A stretch of DNA of 64,000 nucleotides from Pseudomonas capeferrum (GCF_000731675.1 NZ_JMIT01000002.1:1041282-1105281); one strand, 5' to 3'. Positions 17,156-26,438 are shown, numbered from the stretch's first letter. Notes: generated by a model from the sequence alone, not told the origin. Numbers and translations are program-made.

Positions 17156-18124
17156 ATGCAACCCCAAACCTTCTACCGCGCGGTGGCTGATGATTTCAGC
17201 GCCGTCGACGAGATCATCAAGAAGCAGCTGACCTCGCGCGTGCCGCTGGTATCGAAGATCGGCGACTATATCACGTCGGCCGGTGGCAAGCGCCTGCGTC
17301 CCCTGCTGGTCCTGCTGTGTGGCAAGGCCCTGGGCCGCGAAGGCGACGACCTGCGCCTGCTGGCAGCGACCATCGAGTTCCTGCACACCGCCACCTTGCT
17401 GCACGACGACGTGGTCGACATGTCCGGCATGCGCCGCGGCCGTTCCACCGCCAATGCACTGTGGGGCAACGCACCGAGCGTGCTGGTGGGCGACTTCCTT
17501 TATTCGCGCTCGTTCGAAATGATGGTCGAACTGGGTTCGATGCCGGTCATGCAGATCCTCTCCAAGGCCACCCGCGTCATCGCCGAGGGTGAAGTGCTGC
17601 AGCTGTCGCGCGTGCGCGATGCCAGCACCACGGAAGAGGTGTACATGGAGGTCATCCGCGGCAAGACCGCCATGCTGTTCGAGGCCTCGACCCACAGCGC
17701 CGCCGCGCTGGCCGGCGCCAGCGACGCGCAGCGCGAAGCCCTGCGCACCTTCGGCGACCACCTGGGTGTGGCCTTCCAGCTGGTCGACGACCTGCTGGAC
17801 TACAAGGGCGACTCGCAGACCCTGGGCAAGAACGTCGGTGACGACCTGGCCGAGGGCAAGCCGACCCTGCCGCTGATCTACACCATGCGCGAAGGCACGC
17901 CTGAACAGGCTGCGCTGGTGCGCCAGGCGATCCAGAAGGGTGGCCTTGAAGACCTCGAGCAGATCCGTGCAGCGGTCGAAGCCTCGGGCGCGCTTGACTA
18001 CACCGCGCAGATGGCCCGTGACTACGTGAAGCGGGCCATCGAGTGCCTGGAAGTGCTGCCGGCCAGTGAATATCGCGATGCGTTGATCGAGCTGAGCGAG
18101 TTTGCGGTAGCGCGTACGCACTAA
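17156..18124 (+). CDS. ispB: Polyprenyl diphosphate synthase (ubiquinone side chain)
   Basis: A 322-residue trans-isoprenyl diphosphate synthase that makes the long isoprenoid tail of ubiquinone. Both aspartate-rich motifs are present: LHDDVVDMSGMRRG (first) and VDDLLDYKGD (second), plus GGKRLRPLLVLL at the substrate site. The start at 17156 has GGAG six bases upstream; the in-frame ATG at 17144 has none. It is divergent from rplU, the standard arrangement in gammaproteobacteria. Confidence 0.94.
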   Translation: MQPQTFYRAVADDFSAVDEIIKKQLTSRVPLVSKIGDYITSAGGKRLRPLLVLLCGKALGREGDDLRLLAATIEFLHTATLLHDDVVDMSGMRRGRSTANALWGNAPSVLVGDFLYSRSFEMMVELGSMPVMQILSKATRVIAEGEVLQLSRVRDASTTEEVYMEVIRGKTAMLFEASTHSAAALAGASDAQREALRTFGDHLGVAFQLVDDLLDYKGDSQTLGKNVGDDLAEGKPTLPLIYTMREGTPEQAALVRQAIQKGGLEDLEQIRAAVEASGALDYTAQMARDYVKRAIECLEVLPASEYRDALIELSEFAVARTH

Positions 18125-18139
18125 CATCGCGCCACCTTC

Positions 18140-18196
18140 ATCGCGGGCAAGCCCGCTCCTACAGGTCCATGTAGGAGCGGGCTTGCCCGCGATGCT
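18140..18196. repeat. Inverted REP pair after ispB
   Basis: Two REP units form almost a perfect hairpin: ATCGCGGGCAAGCCCGCTCC with its complement, around a loop of about 12 bases (AGGTCCATG centre). It probably ends or stabilises the ispB transcript. Confidence 0.85.
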
Positions 18197-18277
18197 TTTG
18201 CAAGGACAAAACACTTCACAGAGAAAACCTTATACAATATGGGTCTTTTCAACCGCCTGTCTGTTTAAGGAACCGAA

Positions 18278-18619
18278 GTGAGCACTTTGCCGCCCTGCCC
18301 CAAATGCAATTCCGAATACACCTACGAGGATGGCACCCAGCTGATCTGCCCCGAGTGCGCGCACGAGTGGTCGGCCAACGGCGAAGCCGATGCCGCCAGC
18401 GATGACGTGGTGAAAAAGGATTCGGTCGGCAATGTGCTGCAGGACGGCGACACCGTCACCGTCATCAAGGACCTCAAGGTCAAGGGCTCGTCCCTGGTGG
18501 TCAAGGTCGGCACCAAGGTCAAGAACATCCGCCTGTGCGACGGCGACCACGACATCGATTGCAAGATCGACGGCATCGGCGCCATGAAGCTGAAGTCCGA
18601 GTTCGTGCGCAAGGTCTGA
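18278..18619 (+). CDS. PhnA/YjdM-type zinc-ribbon protein
   Basis: A 113-residue protein. The N-terminal zinc ribbon has two CxxC knuckles (LPPCPKCNSEYTY and LICPECAHEW). The C-terminal PhnA domain has DSVGNVLQDGDTVTVIKDLK and VKNIRLCDGDHDIDCKIDG. Historically named after the phosphonate operon, but the role is not settled and no phosphonate genes are nearby. A ribosome site (AAGGAA) precedes the GTG start. Confidence 0.88.
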   Translation: MSTLPPCPKCNSEYTYEDGTQLICPECAHEWSANGEADAASDDVVKKDSVGNVLQDGDTVTVIKDLKVKGSSLVVKVGTKVKNIRLCDGDHDIDCKIDGIGAMKLKSEFVRKV

Positions 18620-18720
18620 CCCTCGGGTGCGACGGGGCTACCTTTCTGGTGGCCCTGACAGATCCTGCAACAGGGTCACTGCACCATTCGGCAAAAATAC
18701 GCCAATAGACCCTTGCTATT

Positions 18721-18744
18721 TTGATAATAAGAATTATTCTCATT
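18721..18744 (+). promoter_or_regulatory. Fur box over promoter of the 81-aa gene
   Basis: TTGATAATAAGAATTATTCT and the following CATT closely match the Fur consensus (GATAAT-type hexamers with the ATTCTCATT pattern). It overlaps the likely promoter (TTGCTA at about 18712 and GATAAT at 18723) and lies 27 bases before the start codon, so iron would repress the gene below. Confidence 0.7.
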
Positions 18745-18770
18745 GGAACTGCTATCCAAGGAGAATAGCC

Positions 18771-19016
18771 ATGACCTATCTGATCGACGCCTGGCTGGAC
18801 CGCCCTCACCCTTACCTGCGCATCTTGCATCGCGAGACCGGCGAAGTGTGCGCGGTGCTTGAAGAAGAAGCCCTTGATGAACTGCGCGACCAGGGCGACC
18901 TGGACATGAGCGGGCTGAATTCGAGTGAGCCTGGGGTGCTCAAGGAGCTGGTGCGGAATTTGTTTCTGTTCTGCTATGCGCGGGCGTTGCGCCCTGGGGG
19001 GACGGATTGGAACTGA
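18771..19016 (+). CDS. Small acidic protein under probable Fur control (PA4570-like)
   Basis: An 81-residue soluble protein, MTYLIDAWLDRPHPYLRILH, with EVCAVLEEEALDELRDQGDL and a hydrophobic C-terminal third (LVRNLFLFCYARAL). It resembles the small PA4570-type protein that sits next to ispB/fklB in pseudomonads and is known to be iron-starvation induced in P. aeruginosa; that link rests on memory of synteny plus the Fur box seen here. AAGGAG lies eight bases before the ATG. No biochemical role can be given. Confidence 0.75.
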   Translation: MTYLIDAWLDRPHPYLRILHRETGEVCAVLEEEALDELRDQGDLDMSGLNSSEPGVLKELVRNLFLFCYARALRPGGTDWN

Positions 19017-19033
19017 GGCCGGCTAAGCCGGCC
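19017..19033. terminator. Bidirectional hairpin between convergent genes
   Basis: GGCCGGC-TAA-GCCGGCC directly after the 81-aa gene's stop and before the fklB stop. It lacks a long T-run on either side, so the efficiency is uncertain. Confidence 0.5.
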
Positions 19034-19042
19034 CCATAGGCA

Positions 19043-19660
19043 TTACAGAACGTCGAGCAGCTCGACGTCGAACACCAGTACGCTGTGCGGCGGGATGCTG
19101 CCAACGCCTTGGGCGCCGTAGGCCAGCTCGCTCGGCACGTACAGGCGCCATTTGCTGCCAGCGTTCATCAGCTGCAGGGCTTCGGTCCAGCCAGCGATCA
19201 CGCCGCCTACCGGGAATTCAGCCGGCTGGCCACGCTCGTAGGAGCTGTCGAACACGGTGCCATCGATCAGGGTGCCGTGGTAGTGGGTGCGCACGTTGCT
19301 TTCGCGGGTCGGCTTGGCGCCTTCACCTGCGGTCAGCACTTCGAACTGCAGGCCCGAAGCCAGGGTGGTGATGCCTTCGCGCTTGGCGTTTTCGGCCAGG
19401 AATTCCTTGCCGGCACCAGCCGCTGCTTCAGCCTTGGCAGCTGCCTCGGCTTGCATGATGTCGCGGATGACCTTGAAGCTGGCCGACAGGTCGGCTTCGC
19501 TGACGCGGCTGTCGGCGCCGTTGAAGGCGTCGGTCAGGCCGGCCAGGATGGCGTCCAGGCTGACGCCTGGTGGCGGGTTGTCACGCAGTTGGCCACCCAG
19601 CTGACGGCCGATGCCGTAGCTGACGCGGGTTTCGTCGGTAGACAGGTTGAGTTCGGACAT
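19043..19660 (-). CDS. fklB: FKBP-type peptidyl-prolyl isomerase FklB
   Basis: A 205-residue prolyl isomerase. The N-terminal helical dimerisation domain spans about 1-90 (TDETRVSYGIGRQLGGQL). The C-terminal FKBP domain spans about 110-205 with VRTHYHGTLIDGTVFDSSYE, PVGGVIAGWTEALQLM and SELAYGAQGVGSIPPHSVLVFDVELL. No signal peptide, so it is cytosolic. The start at 19660 (MSELNLSTDE) agrees with the family length. Confidence 0.93.
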   Translation of the reverse strand: MSELNLSTDETRVSYGIGRQLGGQLRDNPPPGVSLDAILAGLTDAFNGADSRVSEADLSASFKVIRDIMQAEAAAKAEAAAGAGKEFLAENAKREGITTLASGLQFEVLTAGEGAKPTRESNVRTHYHGTLIDGTVFDSSYERGQPAEFPVGGVIAGWTEALQLMNAGSKWRLYVPSELAYGAQGVGSIPPHSVLVFDVELLDVL

Positions 19661-19745
19661 TGTCGTGCTCCACTGCAGGGCGCAGTGAAGCCGCGCCCTT
19701 GATGAAAAGGGCGAGCAGCCTAGCACACTGGGGCGCCTGGAGCAG

Positions 19746-20051
19746 CTACCAGGCCGAACGCTGGGAAATCGGTACTTTCAGGTCTTCTTCGGGGTGCGTG
19801 CCCATGCCGCACATTTCGTCCTGCACTGACCAGTGCAACAGGTTCAGTGACAGCAATGGAAGGGCTTTGAGCAGGTCACGCGCTTCTTCCACGGAGTGCA
19901 CGCGCAAGCGTTGCCCGCGGCTGTCGGAAAGCGGATGCGCACGGCCCTTGACCCGGGCCTCAAGCAGGTAATCACCACCTTCGATGGCGATCAGGTTGAG
20001 TTCGTCGACATGGCCAACCCTGGCCTCGGTATTGAGCTGATGCAGGTTCAT
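19746..20051 (-). CDS. DUF6482-family small protein
   Basis: A 101-residue protein, MNLHQLNTEARVGHVDELNL, with IAIEGGDYLLEARVKG, SVEEARDLLKALP and the C-terminal VQDEMCGM typical of the Pseudomonas DUF6482 group. It looks like a small alpha/beta cytosolic protein of unknown function. The ATG at 20051 is preceded by GAGGTG. Downstream lies fklB on the same strand. Confidence 0.75.
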   Translation of the reverse strand: MNLHQLNTEARVGHVDELNLIAIEGGDYLLEARVKGRAHPLSDSRGQRLRVHSVEEARDLLKALPLLSLNLLHWSVQDEMCGMGTHPEEDLKVPISQRSAW

Positions 20052-20160
20052 GAGAGCACCTCGCAGCGGGAACCGCATGAGTGCTCATTTTTTGTACAGG
20101 GCCAGGGAATACACAAGGTAAAACTGACGCCACTCGTCAGTTTTACCCTATCAGGCGGGC

Positions 20161-20649
20161 TCAGTGCTTGGTGAGCTTGTCCAGGTAACCCATGCAGAAG
20201 GCCGACACCACGAAGGTCATGTGGATGATCACGTACCACATCAGATAGTCGGTGGAGATGTTCTGTGCGTCCATGAACACGCGCAGCAGGTGAATCGACG
20301 AAATGGCGACGATCGAGGCAGCAACTTTCATCTTCAGCGAAGATGAGTCCATCTTGCCGAGCCAGTTGAGCTTCTCTTTGCTGTCGTCGATGTCCAGTTG
20401 CGAGACGAAGTTCTCGTAGCCGGAAATCATCACCATCACCAGCAGGCCACCCACCAGCGACATGTCGATCAGCGACAGGATCACCAGGATCAGGTCGGCT
20501 TCGCTCAGGGCAAATACGTTGGGCAGGACGTGAACGACTTCCTGGAAGAACTTCAGGGCCAGGGCCAACAGCCCGAGGGACAAGCCGAAGTAGATAGGGG
20601 CGAGCAGCCAGCGCGAGGCATACATCGCATTTTCGAGAATACGTTCCAT
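20161..20649 (-). CDS. UPF0114/YqhA-family membrane protein
   Basis: A 162-residue inner-membrane protein starting MERILENAMYASRWLLAPIY, the hallmark N-terminus of the UPF0114 (TIGR00645) family. Three to four hydrophobic helices are visible (about 15-40, 55-80, 108-125, 136-157), and the loop DIDDSKEKLNWLGKMDSSSLK is conserved in the family. No function is established. Confidence 0.88.
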   Translation of the reverse strand: MERILENAMYASRWLLAPIYFGLSLGLLALALKFFQEVVHVLPNVFALSEADLILVILSLIDMSLVGGLLVMVMISGYENFVSQLDIDDSKEKLNWLGKMDSSSLKMKVAASIVAISSIHLLRVFMDAQNISTDYLMWYVIIHMTFVVSAFCMGYLDKLTKH

Positions 20650-20744
20650 GGAGGGTAGGGACTCGTCAGGTGACTAAAAAAGCGACGGCGAGTATAGCCA
20701 GCCACCTGCTGCAGCAAAAGCCCGGCTCCGCTGCGCAGCGCAAT

Positions 20745-20796
20745 CGCGACACAAGGCCGCACCCGGCCACCGCTGTGGGAGCGGCCTTGTGTCGCG
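20745..20796. repeat. REP inverted pair
   Basis: CGCGACACAAGGCCGC and GCGGCCTTGTGTCGCG form 16-base arms around a 20-base loop in the gap 20650-20826. Nothing else in this gap looks coding. Confidence 0.8.
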
Positions 20797-20826
20797 AAAG
20801 GGGCGCGCAGCGGCCCCAGCAATCGC

Positions 20827-21165
20827 CTAGCTTTCCGGATGGAACTGATAATCCCCCAGGTTACGACAGCGCTCGCCATTGATGCGACGCAACTGGGCCT
20901 GCAGGTGCAGGCACCAGATCTGCGGGTCTTCGGCAACCTGATACCCGTGTAGCGTCAGGCTGTCGACAATGGCATTGAGCACCGACTCGGCCACCAGCGG
21001 CCCGTGAAACGGCCCCTGGGCCTTGATGGCCGAAGGTTGCTCGCCGGCCATGCCGGCGGCGAACAGCAGCGTCCACATGCCGTTGTCGCCGGCCAGTGGG
21101 CGGATGCTGCATTCGATGCGGGTCACCAGGCCCAGGCACTGGCGAGTAAGGCTGAGGTTGCGCAT
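20827..21165 (-). CDS. Conserved hypothetical protein, 112 aa
   Basis: MRNLSLTRQCLGLVTRIECS, with GMWTLLFAAGMAGEQ, a central FHGPLVAESVLNAIVDSLTLHGY and WCLHLQAQLRRINGERC. No signal peptide or membrane helix. The position between the UPF0114 gene and the Lon-like protease is conserved in pseudomonads. I do not recognise a domain. The codon use matches the neighbours, so it is probably a real gene. Confidence 0.65.
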   Translation of the reverse strand: MRNLSLTRQCLGLVTRIECSIRPLAGDNGMWTLLFAAGMAGEQPSAIKAQGPFHGPLVAESVLNAIVDSLTLHGYQVAEDPQIWCLHLQAQLRRINGERCRNLGDYQFHPES

Positions 21166-21278
21166 GGCCGCGTCCCCTCCAATGAGCCCTGTTCAGCCTG
21201 AAACCCTCAGGCTGTTTCCATCCTGAACGCTGATACCGTCCTAAGTTCCAGCATAGAGGAACAGCACAGAAAGTTGGA

Positions 21279-21321
21279 AAACCGGCGCTGAACGGTAGCA
21301 CATCGCCGCCAGCGCCGGTTT
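21279..21321 (-). terminator. Hairpin after Lon-like protease gene
   Basis: AAACCGGCGCTG pairs with CAGCGCCGGTTT around a 19-base loop, just past the protease stop codon on the minus strand, ending in TTTTCC. Confidence 0.65.
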
Positions 21322-21327
21322 ATTGAC

Positions 21328-23766
21328 TTAGGCCGGCTTAGCCTGCGCAATCACCTCTTCCAGGCGTTCCTTTTCTGCCTCTTTGATGTCCTCTTCACTG
21401 ATCATCTCGGCGATTTCGCGCAGGCGCTCCACCACGCGGGCGTTGACGCTGCCCTCGGTGAACTCGCCATTTTCATCCGCCGTGCCGGCCTCCTCGCCCA
21501 CCAGCAGGCTCAACGCCTCGTCGGCCTGGCTGACCGCATACACATGGAACTGCCCGCCTTCGACCGCCTGCAGTACCCGCTCGTCGAGCATCAGCGTGGC
21601 CACGTTGGCACGCGGGATGATCACGCCTTGATCGCCGGTCAAGCCGCGCGCCTCGCAGAGCCGGAAGAAGCCCTCGATCTTCTCGTTGACCCCACCCACC
21701 GCCTGCACTTCACCGAACTGGTTGATCGAACCGGTGATGGCAAAGCACTGCTTGAGCGGCGTGCGCGACAACGCCGAGATCAGCGTGCACACCTCACCCA
21801 GCGAGGCACTGTCACCGTCGACGTAACCGTAGGACTGCTCCAGGGCAATGCTCGCCGAAATGGCCAGCGGGAACTCCTGGGCGTAGCGGCTACCCAGGTA
21901 GCCGGTGAGGATCATCACGCCCTTGGAGTGGATCGGCTGGCCCAGGTTGACCTCACGCTCGATGTCGACGATGCCGCTGCCGCCGGGGTAGACCGTGGCC
22001 GAGATACGCGCCGGCATGCCGAATGCCGAATCACCCACCTCCAGCACCGTCAGGCCGTTGCACTTGCCGATGGCCGCGCCTTCGGTGTCGATCAGGATGA
22101 TGCCGGCGAGCATGTCGTCCAGCACCCGCTGCGACACACGCCCGGTGCGGGTGGCCTTGGCCTTGAGCGCACGCTCGATGTGCCCGGCGTCGGTCATCTC
22201 GTCGCTGGCCAGCTGGCGAATGAAATCGGCCTCACTGACTAGCTGGAACAGGTCACCGATGCGTGCCGACAGCCGCGACTGGTTTTCCGCCAGCCGGGCG
22301 CTGTAGGTGGCCAGGCGCGCCACGGCGTCACTGGTCAGCGGCGCCATGCCTTCTTCGTTGGTGCGGGTACGCAAGAGCTGGGCAAATTGCTCCAGGTTCT
22401 CGTCGACCATGGGCATGTCTTCGTCGAAGTCCACCAGCACCCGGAACATTTCCTGGAAGTCCGGATCATGGTCCTGCAGCGCGTAGTAGAGCTGACGCGA
22501 GCCGATGATCACCAGCTTGACGTTGAGCGGGATCATCTGCGGCGTCAGGCTGACGCTCGCCACCCGGCCCAGCTCGCCCAGCGGCGACTCCATCTTCAGC
22601 TTGCGCGACTGCAGCGCCCGCTTGAGGGCATCCCAGACGAAGGGCTCGCCGAGCATCTTCTCGGCTTCAAGAATCAGGAAGCCGCCATTGGCCCGGTGCA
22701 ACGCCCCCGGGCGCAACTGGCGGTAGGAGGTGTACAGCGCGCCCTGGTCGGTGCTGTATTCGATCCGGCCAAACAGGTTGTCGTAGGTCGGGTGCGGCTC
22801 GAACACCACCGGCGCGCCACCGTCGTGGTGATGCCCCACCACCAGGCTCGGCGCGTATTGCTCTTCGAGCATCTTGCGCGCCACGGCGTCGGTCTTGCTG
22901 TCATCGACCAGTTGCTCGACCACGGTGCGCAGCAGGTTCAACTGCACCGACTGCAGGTAGGCGCAGACCGCCGCGTTCTCGGCGTACTTTTCCGACAGCG
23001 GCGCCAGCAGCGGCTGCAGGGCCAGGGTAATGGTTTCTTCGTTGAGCTGGCGCAGCTGGTTGTTCGACTCACGCTTCCACTGCGGCAGGCTGGCCAGCTC
23101 TTCGTTGAGGCGCTCCTCGAGCAGGGCGATGTCTTCGTGGAACTGCTCACGCACCGCCTCCGGCAGTTGCGCAAACTCGGCCTCGTCCAGCGCCTTGCCT
23201 TCGGCCATCGGGGTGAAGGCGACGTTACTGGCATCGCGGTACAGGGCCACGTCTTTTTCCAGCGAAGCGCGCTCGATCACATCCAGGGCGCGGTCATAAC
23301 GCTGGTTGAAGGCACGGTCGATAGCGCCCTTCTTCTGCTGGTACGACGGGTGCTCGAACACCGCCGGGAAGGTCGACAACAGGTTGTCGATCAGCCCGTT
23401 CATGTCGGTGATGAATTCACCGGCTGTGCCCGAAGGCAGCTCCAGGGCACGCGGCTCGCGGGTGTCTTCGTAGTGGTTGACGTATACCCAGTCGGCAGGG
23501 GTGTGTTGGCGCTTGCCTTCGGCCTTGAGGTAGCGCTTGACGAACGAGAAGCGGCCGGTGCCGGGCTCGCCCATCACATACACGTTGTAGCCAGGGCGGG
23601 GCATGGCCACGCCGAATTGCAGGGCCTCGACTGCTCGCTCCTGGCCCAGGACACCTCGAAACGGCTCCAGATCGTCAGTGTGGGTAAAAGCAAACTGCTC
23701 GGGGGAAAAACGCCGGGTCAGGGCTTCAGGCGCAAGACGCAGGCGCGCAGCGACAGGATCGGGCAT
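21328..23766 (-). CDS. Lon-like ATP-dependent protease (AAA_32 type)
   Basis: An 812-residue cytosolic protease of the Lon-like group that lacks the classical Lon N-domain. The P-loop is degenerate (MGEPGTGRFSFVKRYL, Arg in place of the Walker Lys), which is normal for this group; the Walker B region reads NGGFLILEAEKM. The C-terminal Lon protease domain has the serine in DGDSASLGE (about residue 650) and the lysine in VNEKIEGF (about 695), forming the Ser-Lys dyad. GIILIDTEGAAIGKCNGLTV marks the domain start. The probable role is protein quality control; substrates are unknown. It stands alone, divergent from the DUF3015 gene. Confidence 0.9.
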   Translation of the reverse strand: MPDPVAARLRLAPEALTRRFSPEQFAFTHTDDLEPFRGVLGQERAVEALQFGVAMPRPGYNVYVMGEPGTGRFSFVKRYLKAEGKRQHTPADWVYVNHYEDTREPRALELPSGTAGEFITDMNGLIDNLLSTFPAVFEHPSYQQKKGAIDRAFNQRYDRALDVIERASLEKDVALYRDASNVAFTPMAEGKALDEAEFAQLPEAVREQFHEDIALLEERLNEELASLPQWKRESNNQLRQLNEETITLALQPLLAPLSEKYAENAAVCAYLQSVQLNLLRTVVEQLVDDSKTDAVARKMLEEQYAPSLVVGHHHDGGAPVVFEPHPTYDNLFGRIEYSTDQGALYTSYRQLRPGALHRANGGFLILEAEKMLGEPFVWDALKRALQSRKLKMESPLGELGRVASVSLTPQMIPLNVKLVIIGSRQLYYALQDHDPDFQEMFRVLVDFDEDMPMVDENLEQFAQLLRTRTNEEGMAPLTSDAVARLATYSARLAENQSRLSARIGDLFQLVSEADFIRQLASDEMTDAGHIERALKAKATRTGRVSQRVLDDMLAGIILIDTEGAAIGKCNGLTVLEVGDSAFGMPARISATVYPGGSGIVDIEREVNLGQPIHSKGVMILTGYLGSRYAQEFPLAISASIALEQSYGYVDGDSASLGEVCTLISALSRTPLKQCFAITGSINQFGEVQAVGGVNEKIEGFFRLCEARGLTGDQGVIIPRANVATLMLDERVLQAVEGGQFHVYAVSQADEALSLLVGEEAGTADENGEFTEGSVNARVVERLREIAEMISEEDIKEAEKERLEEVIAQAKPA

Positions 23767-24020
23767 TGGGTTTCCTTACTTCGGCGGGGCGGATACGCAG
23801 CATTCTGGCGCTGCCCGCGCGCGCCTTGCAAGGCTCGGCGGGACTTTATGTCGCAGTCGCGATAACACAGCGCTTCAGGCAAATTTTTCGCAATCAACAA
23901 CGCAACCTTTAGATCGTGCCTAAACTCCAAGCTGCGCGGGTGGGTGAAAAGCTTTCCCGCCTGGCAACCGAGTTGCCAGAAACCCTGACCCTTGGTTAAG
24001 ACAAATAGAGAACAAATGCT

Positions 24021-24509
24021 ATGAAACGGATTCTTCTGGGTACTCTGTTCACCGTGGTCTCCCTCAATGCCATGGCCGAAGCGCCTGGCGGCCCGAACTG
24101 CGGCTGGGGCAACATGCTGTTCGAAGGCCAGCGCGGTACGCCGGCCCACTTCCTGGCTTCCACCACCAACGGTACCTCCGGTAATGCCACCTTCGGCATG
24201 ACCTCCGGCACCAACGGCTGCTCCACCAAGGCTTCGCTGACCTATGGCGGCAAGTCCTGGTTTGCCATGAACGGCATGATGAACGAACTGTCCGAAGACA
24301 TGGCGATGGGCAAGGGCGAGGCTCTGACCACCTATGCCGTGGTACTGGGTGTAGCGCCTGAAGACCGCACCTACTTCGAGTCGGTCACCCACCAGCACTT
24401 CAACCAGATCTTCAGCAGCGCCGACGTCACGGCCGAAACCGTGCACAGCAACACCCTGGCGGTGTTGAAGAGCGATCCACGCCTGGCCAAGTACGCAACC
24501 GAGGCTTAA
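24021..24509 (+). CDS. DUF3015-family secreted protein
   Basis: A 162-residue protein with a signal peptide (MKRILLGTLFTVVSLNAMA). The mature part GGPNCGWGNMLFEGQRG, ...TSGTNGCSTKASLTYG matches DUF3015: a conserved Cys pair, then a helical C-terminal half with LSEDMAMGKGEALTTYAVVLG. Predicted periplasmic; no known function. A strong intrinsic terminator follows, so it is a single-gene unit. Confidence 0.88.
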   Translation: MKRILLGTLFTVVSLNAMAEAPGGPNCGWGNMLFEGQRGTPAHFLASTTNGTSGNATFGMTSGTNGCSTKASLTYGGKSWFAMNGMMNELSEDMAMGKGEALTTYAVVLGVAPEDRTYFESVTHQHFNQIFSSADVTAETVHSNTLAVLKSDPRLAKYATEA

Positions 24510-24520
24510 GTGCAGCTTGC

Positions 24521-24556
24521 CCCGCCCCACCTCCGGGGCGGGTTTCGCCTTTTTTT
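24521..24556 (+). terminator. Intrinsic terminator after DUF3015 gene
   Basis: CCCGCCCC pairs with GGGGCGGG around ACCTCC, followed by TTTCGCCTTTTTTT. Confidence 0.88.
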
Positions 24557-24584
24557 CGGCATCGTGAAGAAGTAGTTGCCCGAT

Positions 24585-26438
24585 ATGCTCAAACGCCTCG
24601 CTTACCTGGCGCTGTGTGCCTGCGCCCCTGTTCATGCTGCGCCTGCGCTGGATGAAGGCCGTATTCAGCAACTGGCCAGTACCCCCTACTGGATCGCCCT
24701 GGGCCATTACGAGACTGCCAAGCTCGGTGGCTGGCGAAGCTATGTGGACGACACCCGGTTCTTTCTCGCCGAGGATGGCGCGCACCACCCCGACCAGGAG
24801 CTGCGGGCCACGGTGCAGGCGCTGTATGCGCCGGCCAGCCTGGGCGACAAGCATGCCCAATGCGTCTTTCCGGCACGCACCCGTTGGCTCAAGGAACAAC
24901 TGGGGCTGACTGACCTGCCGCAGCCCGACTGCCAGGAATTCAAGACCTGGTACACCTCGATCGACCCGCACAGCGCCGCGTTGATCTTCCCGGCGGCCTA
25001 CCTGAACAGCCCATCGTCGATGTTCGGCCATACACTGCTGCGCATCGACCAGTCCACCACCCACAGCGACGACACCACGCTGCTGAGCTACGCGATCAAC
25101 TTCGGCGCCTACATCGAAGGCAGCGACAACAGCATCCTGTACGCCTGGAAGGGCCTGATGGGCGGCTATCCAGGCCTGTTTGCGCTGATGCCGTACCAAG
25201 AGAAGCTGTCCGAGTACCGCAGCCTGGAAAACCGCGACCTGTGGGAGTACAAGCTGGACCTCACCCCGCAAGAGACCGGGCGCATGGTCGAGCATGTGTG
25301 GGAGCTCAAGCAGATCCAGTTCGATTACTTCTTCTTCGACGAGAACTGCTCCTACCGCCTGCTGGAACTGCTGCAAGTAGCCCGGCCGAGCCTGGACCTG
25401 ACCTCGCAGTTTCCGCTGACCGCCATCCCCACCGACACGGTCAAGGCGGTGCGCCAGTCTGGCCTGGTGGCCAGCGTCAACTACCGGCCTTCACGCGAGC
25501 GCGAACTGCTGGCCCGCGCCGAGCCTTTGGCCCCCCACGAAAAGCAGCAGGTACTGGCGGTCAGCGCCGATACCGCGCAGTTGCAAAGCCCGGCCTTCAC
25601 CGCCCTGCCGCGCGAGCGCCAGGCGCTGGTGCAGGACGCCGCCTACCGCCTGGAGCGTTACCGCGCCAACGGCCAGGAGCGCGACCCGGGCCAGGCCACG
25701 CGCAGCTTCGAGCTGCTGCGGGCGATCAACCGCAACCCGCCGCCAGCGCTGGATATCGAGCGCCCCGGGCTGCCCGAAGATGGCCATGACTCACGCACCT
25801 GGCAGCTCGGTGTCGGCACGCGGGAAGACCGCGCCTACGCCGAGTACGGCCTGCGCATGGCCTATCACGACCTCAACGACAACGCCTACGGCTTCCCGCT
25901 GGGCGCGCAGATCGAGATCTTGCAGCTCAAAGTGCGCCAGTACGAAGGCAACGACTGGCAGGTACAGCGCCTGGACCTCGCCACCATTCGCTCCCTGACG
26001 CCGCGCAACGCGCTGCTCAAGCCGTGGTCATGGCAAGTGACCGGCGGCCTGGAGCGGGTGCCGGGCAAGCATGACGACGAGGTGCTGGTAAGCCATGTGA
26101 ACGGCGGTGCCGGCGGTACCTGGCAACTGGCCGATGGCCTGCTGGGCTTCGCCCTGGGCACGGTACGCGTGGAGCACCACAACGACTTCGCCGAGTTCAT
26201 TTCCCCGGCGGCGGGTTTCAACGGCGGGCTGCTGTGGCGCAACGGGCTGGGCAACATGACGCTGGAGGCCAAGGGCGATTTCTTCACCAATGGCGAGGTG
26301 CGGCGCAGTGTAAGCCTGAACCAGCAATGGGAAATCAGCCGCAACCTGGGCCTGCGGCTAAGTGCATCGCGTGAGTTCAGCCACCTGGCGACGGCGCAGA
26401 ACGAGGTGATGCTGGAGCTGAAGTGGTACCACTACTGA
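24585..26438 (+). CDS. DUF4105 (Lnb-type) envelope protein
   Basis: A 617-residue protein with a signal peptide (MLKRLAYLALCACAPVHAAP). The DUF4105 core is visible: FPAAYLNSPSSMFGHTLLRI and FDYFFFDENCSYRLLELLQ, the latter containing the conserved NCSYR motif. The C-terminal third (TWQLGVGTREDRAYAEYGLR onward) alternates like an outer-membrane beta-barrel and ends in an aromatic strand (LELKWYHY). It is predicted to sit in the outer membrane or periplasm. The function is not established. The ATG at 24585 was chosen because the signal peptide begins there. Confidence 0.85.
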   Translation: MLKRLAYLALCACAPVHAAPALDEGRIQQLASTPYWIALGHYETAKLGGWRSYVDDTRFFLAEDGAHHPDQELRATVQALYAPASLGDKHAQCVFPARTRWLKEQLGLTDLPQPDCQEFKTWYTSIDPHSAALIFPAAYLNSPSSMFGHTLLRIDQSTTHSDDTTLLSYAINFGAYIEGSDNSILYAWKGLMGGYPGLFALMPYQEKLSEYRSLENRDLWEYKLDLTPQETGRMVEHVWELKQIQFDYFFFDENCSYRLLELLQVARPSLDLTSQFPLTAIPTDTVKAVRQSGLVASVNYRPSRERELLARAEPLAPHEKQQVLAVSADTAQLQSPAFTALPRERQALVQDAAYRLERYRANGQERDPGQATRSFELLRAINRNPPPALDIERPGLPEDGHDSRTWQLGVGTREDRAYAEYGLRMAYHDLNDNAYGFPLGAQIEILQLKVRQYEGNDWQVQRLDLATIRSLTPRNALLKPWSWQVTGGLERVPGKHDDEVLVSHVNGGAGGTWQLADGLLGFALGTVRVEHHNDFAEFISPAAGFNGGLLWRNGLGNMTLEAKGDFFTNGEVRRSVSLNQQWEISRNLGLRLSASREFSHLATAQNEVMLELKWYHY

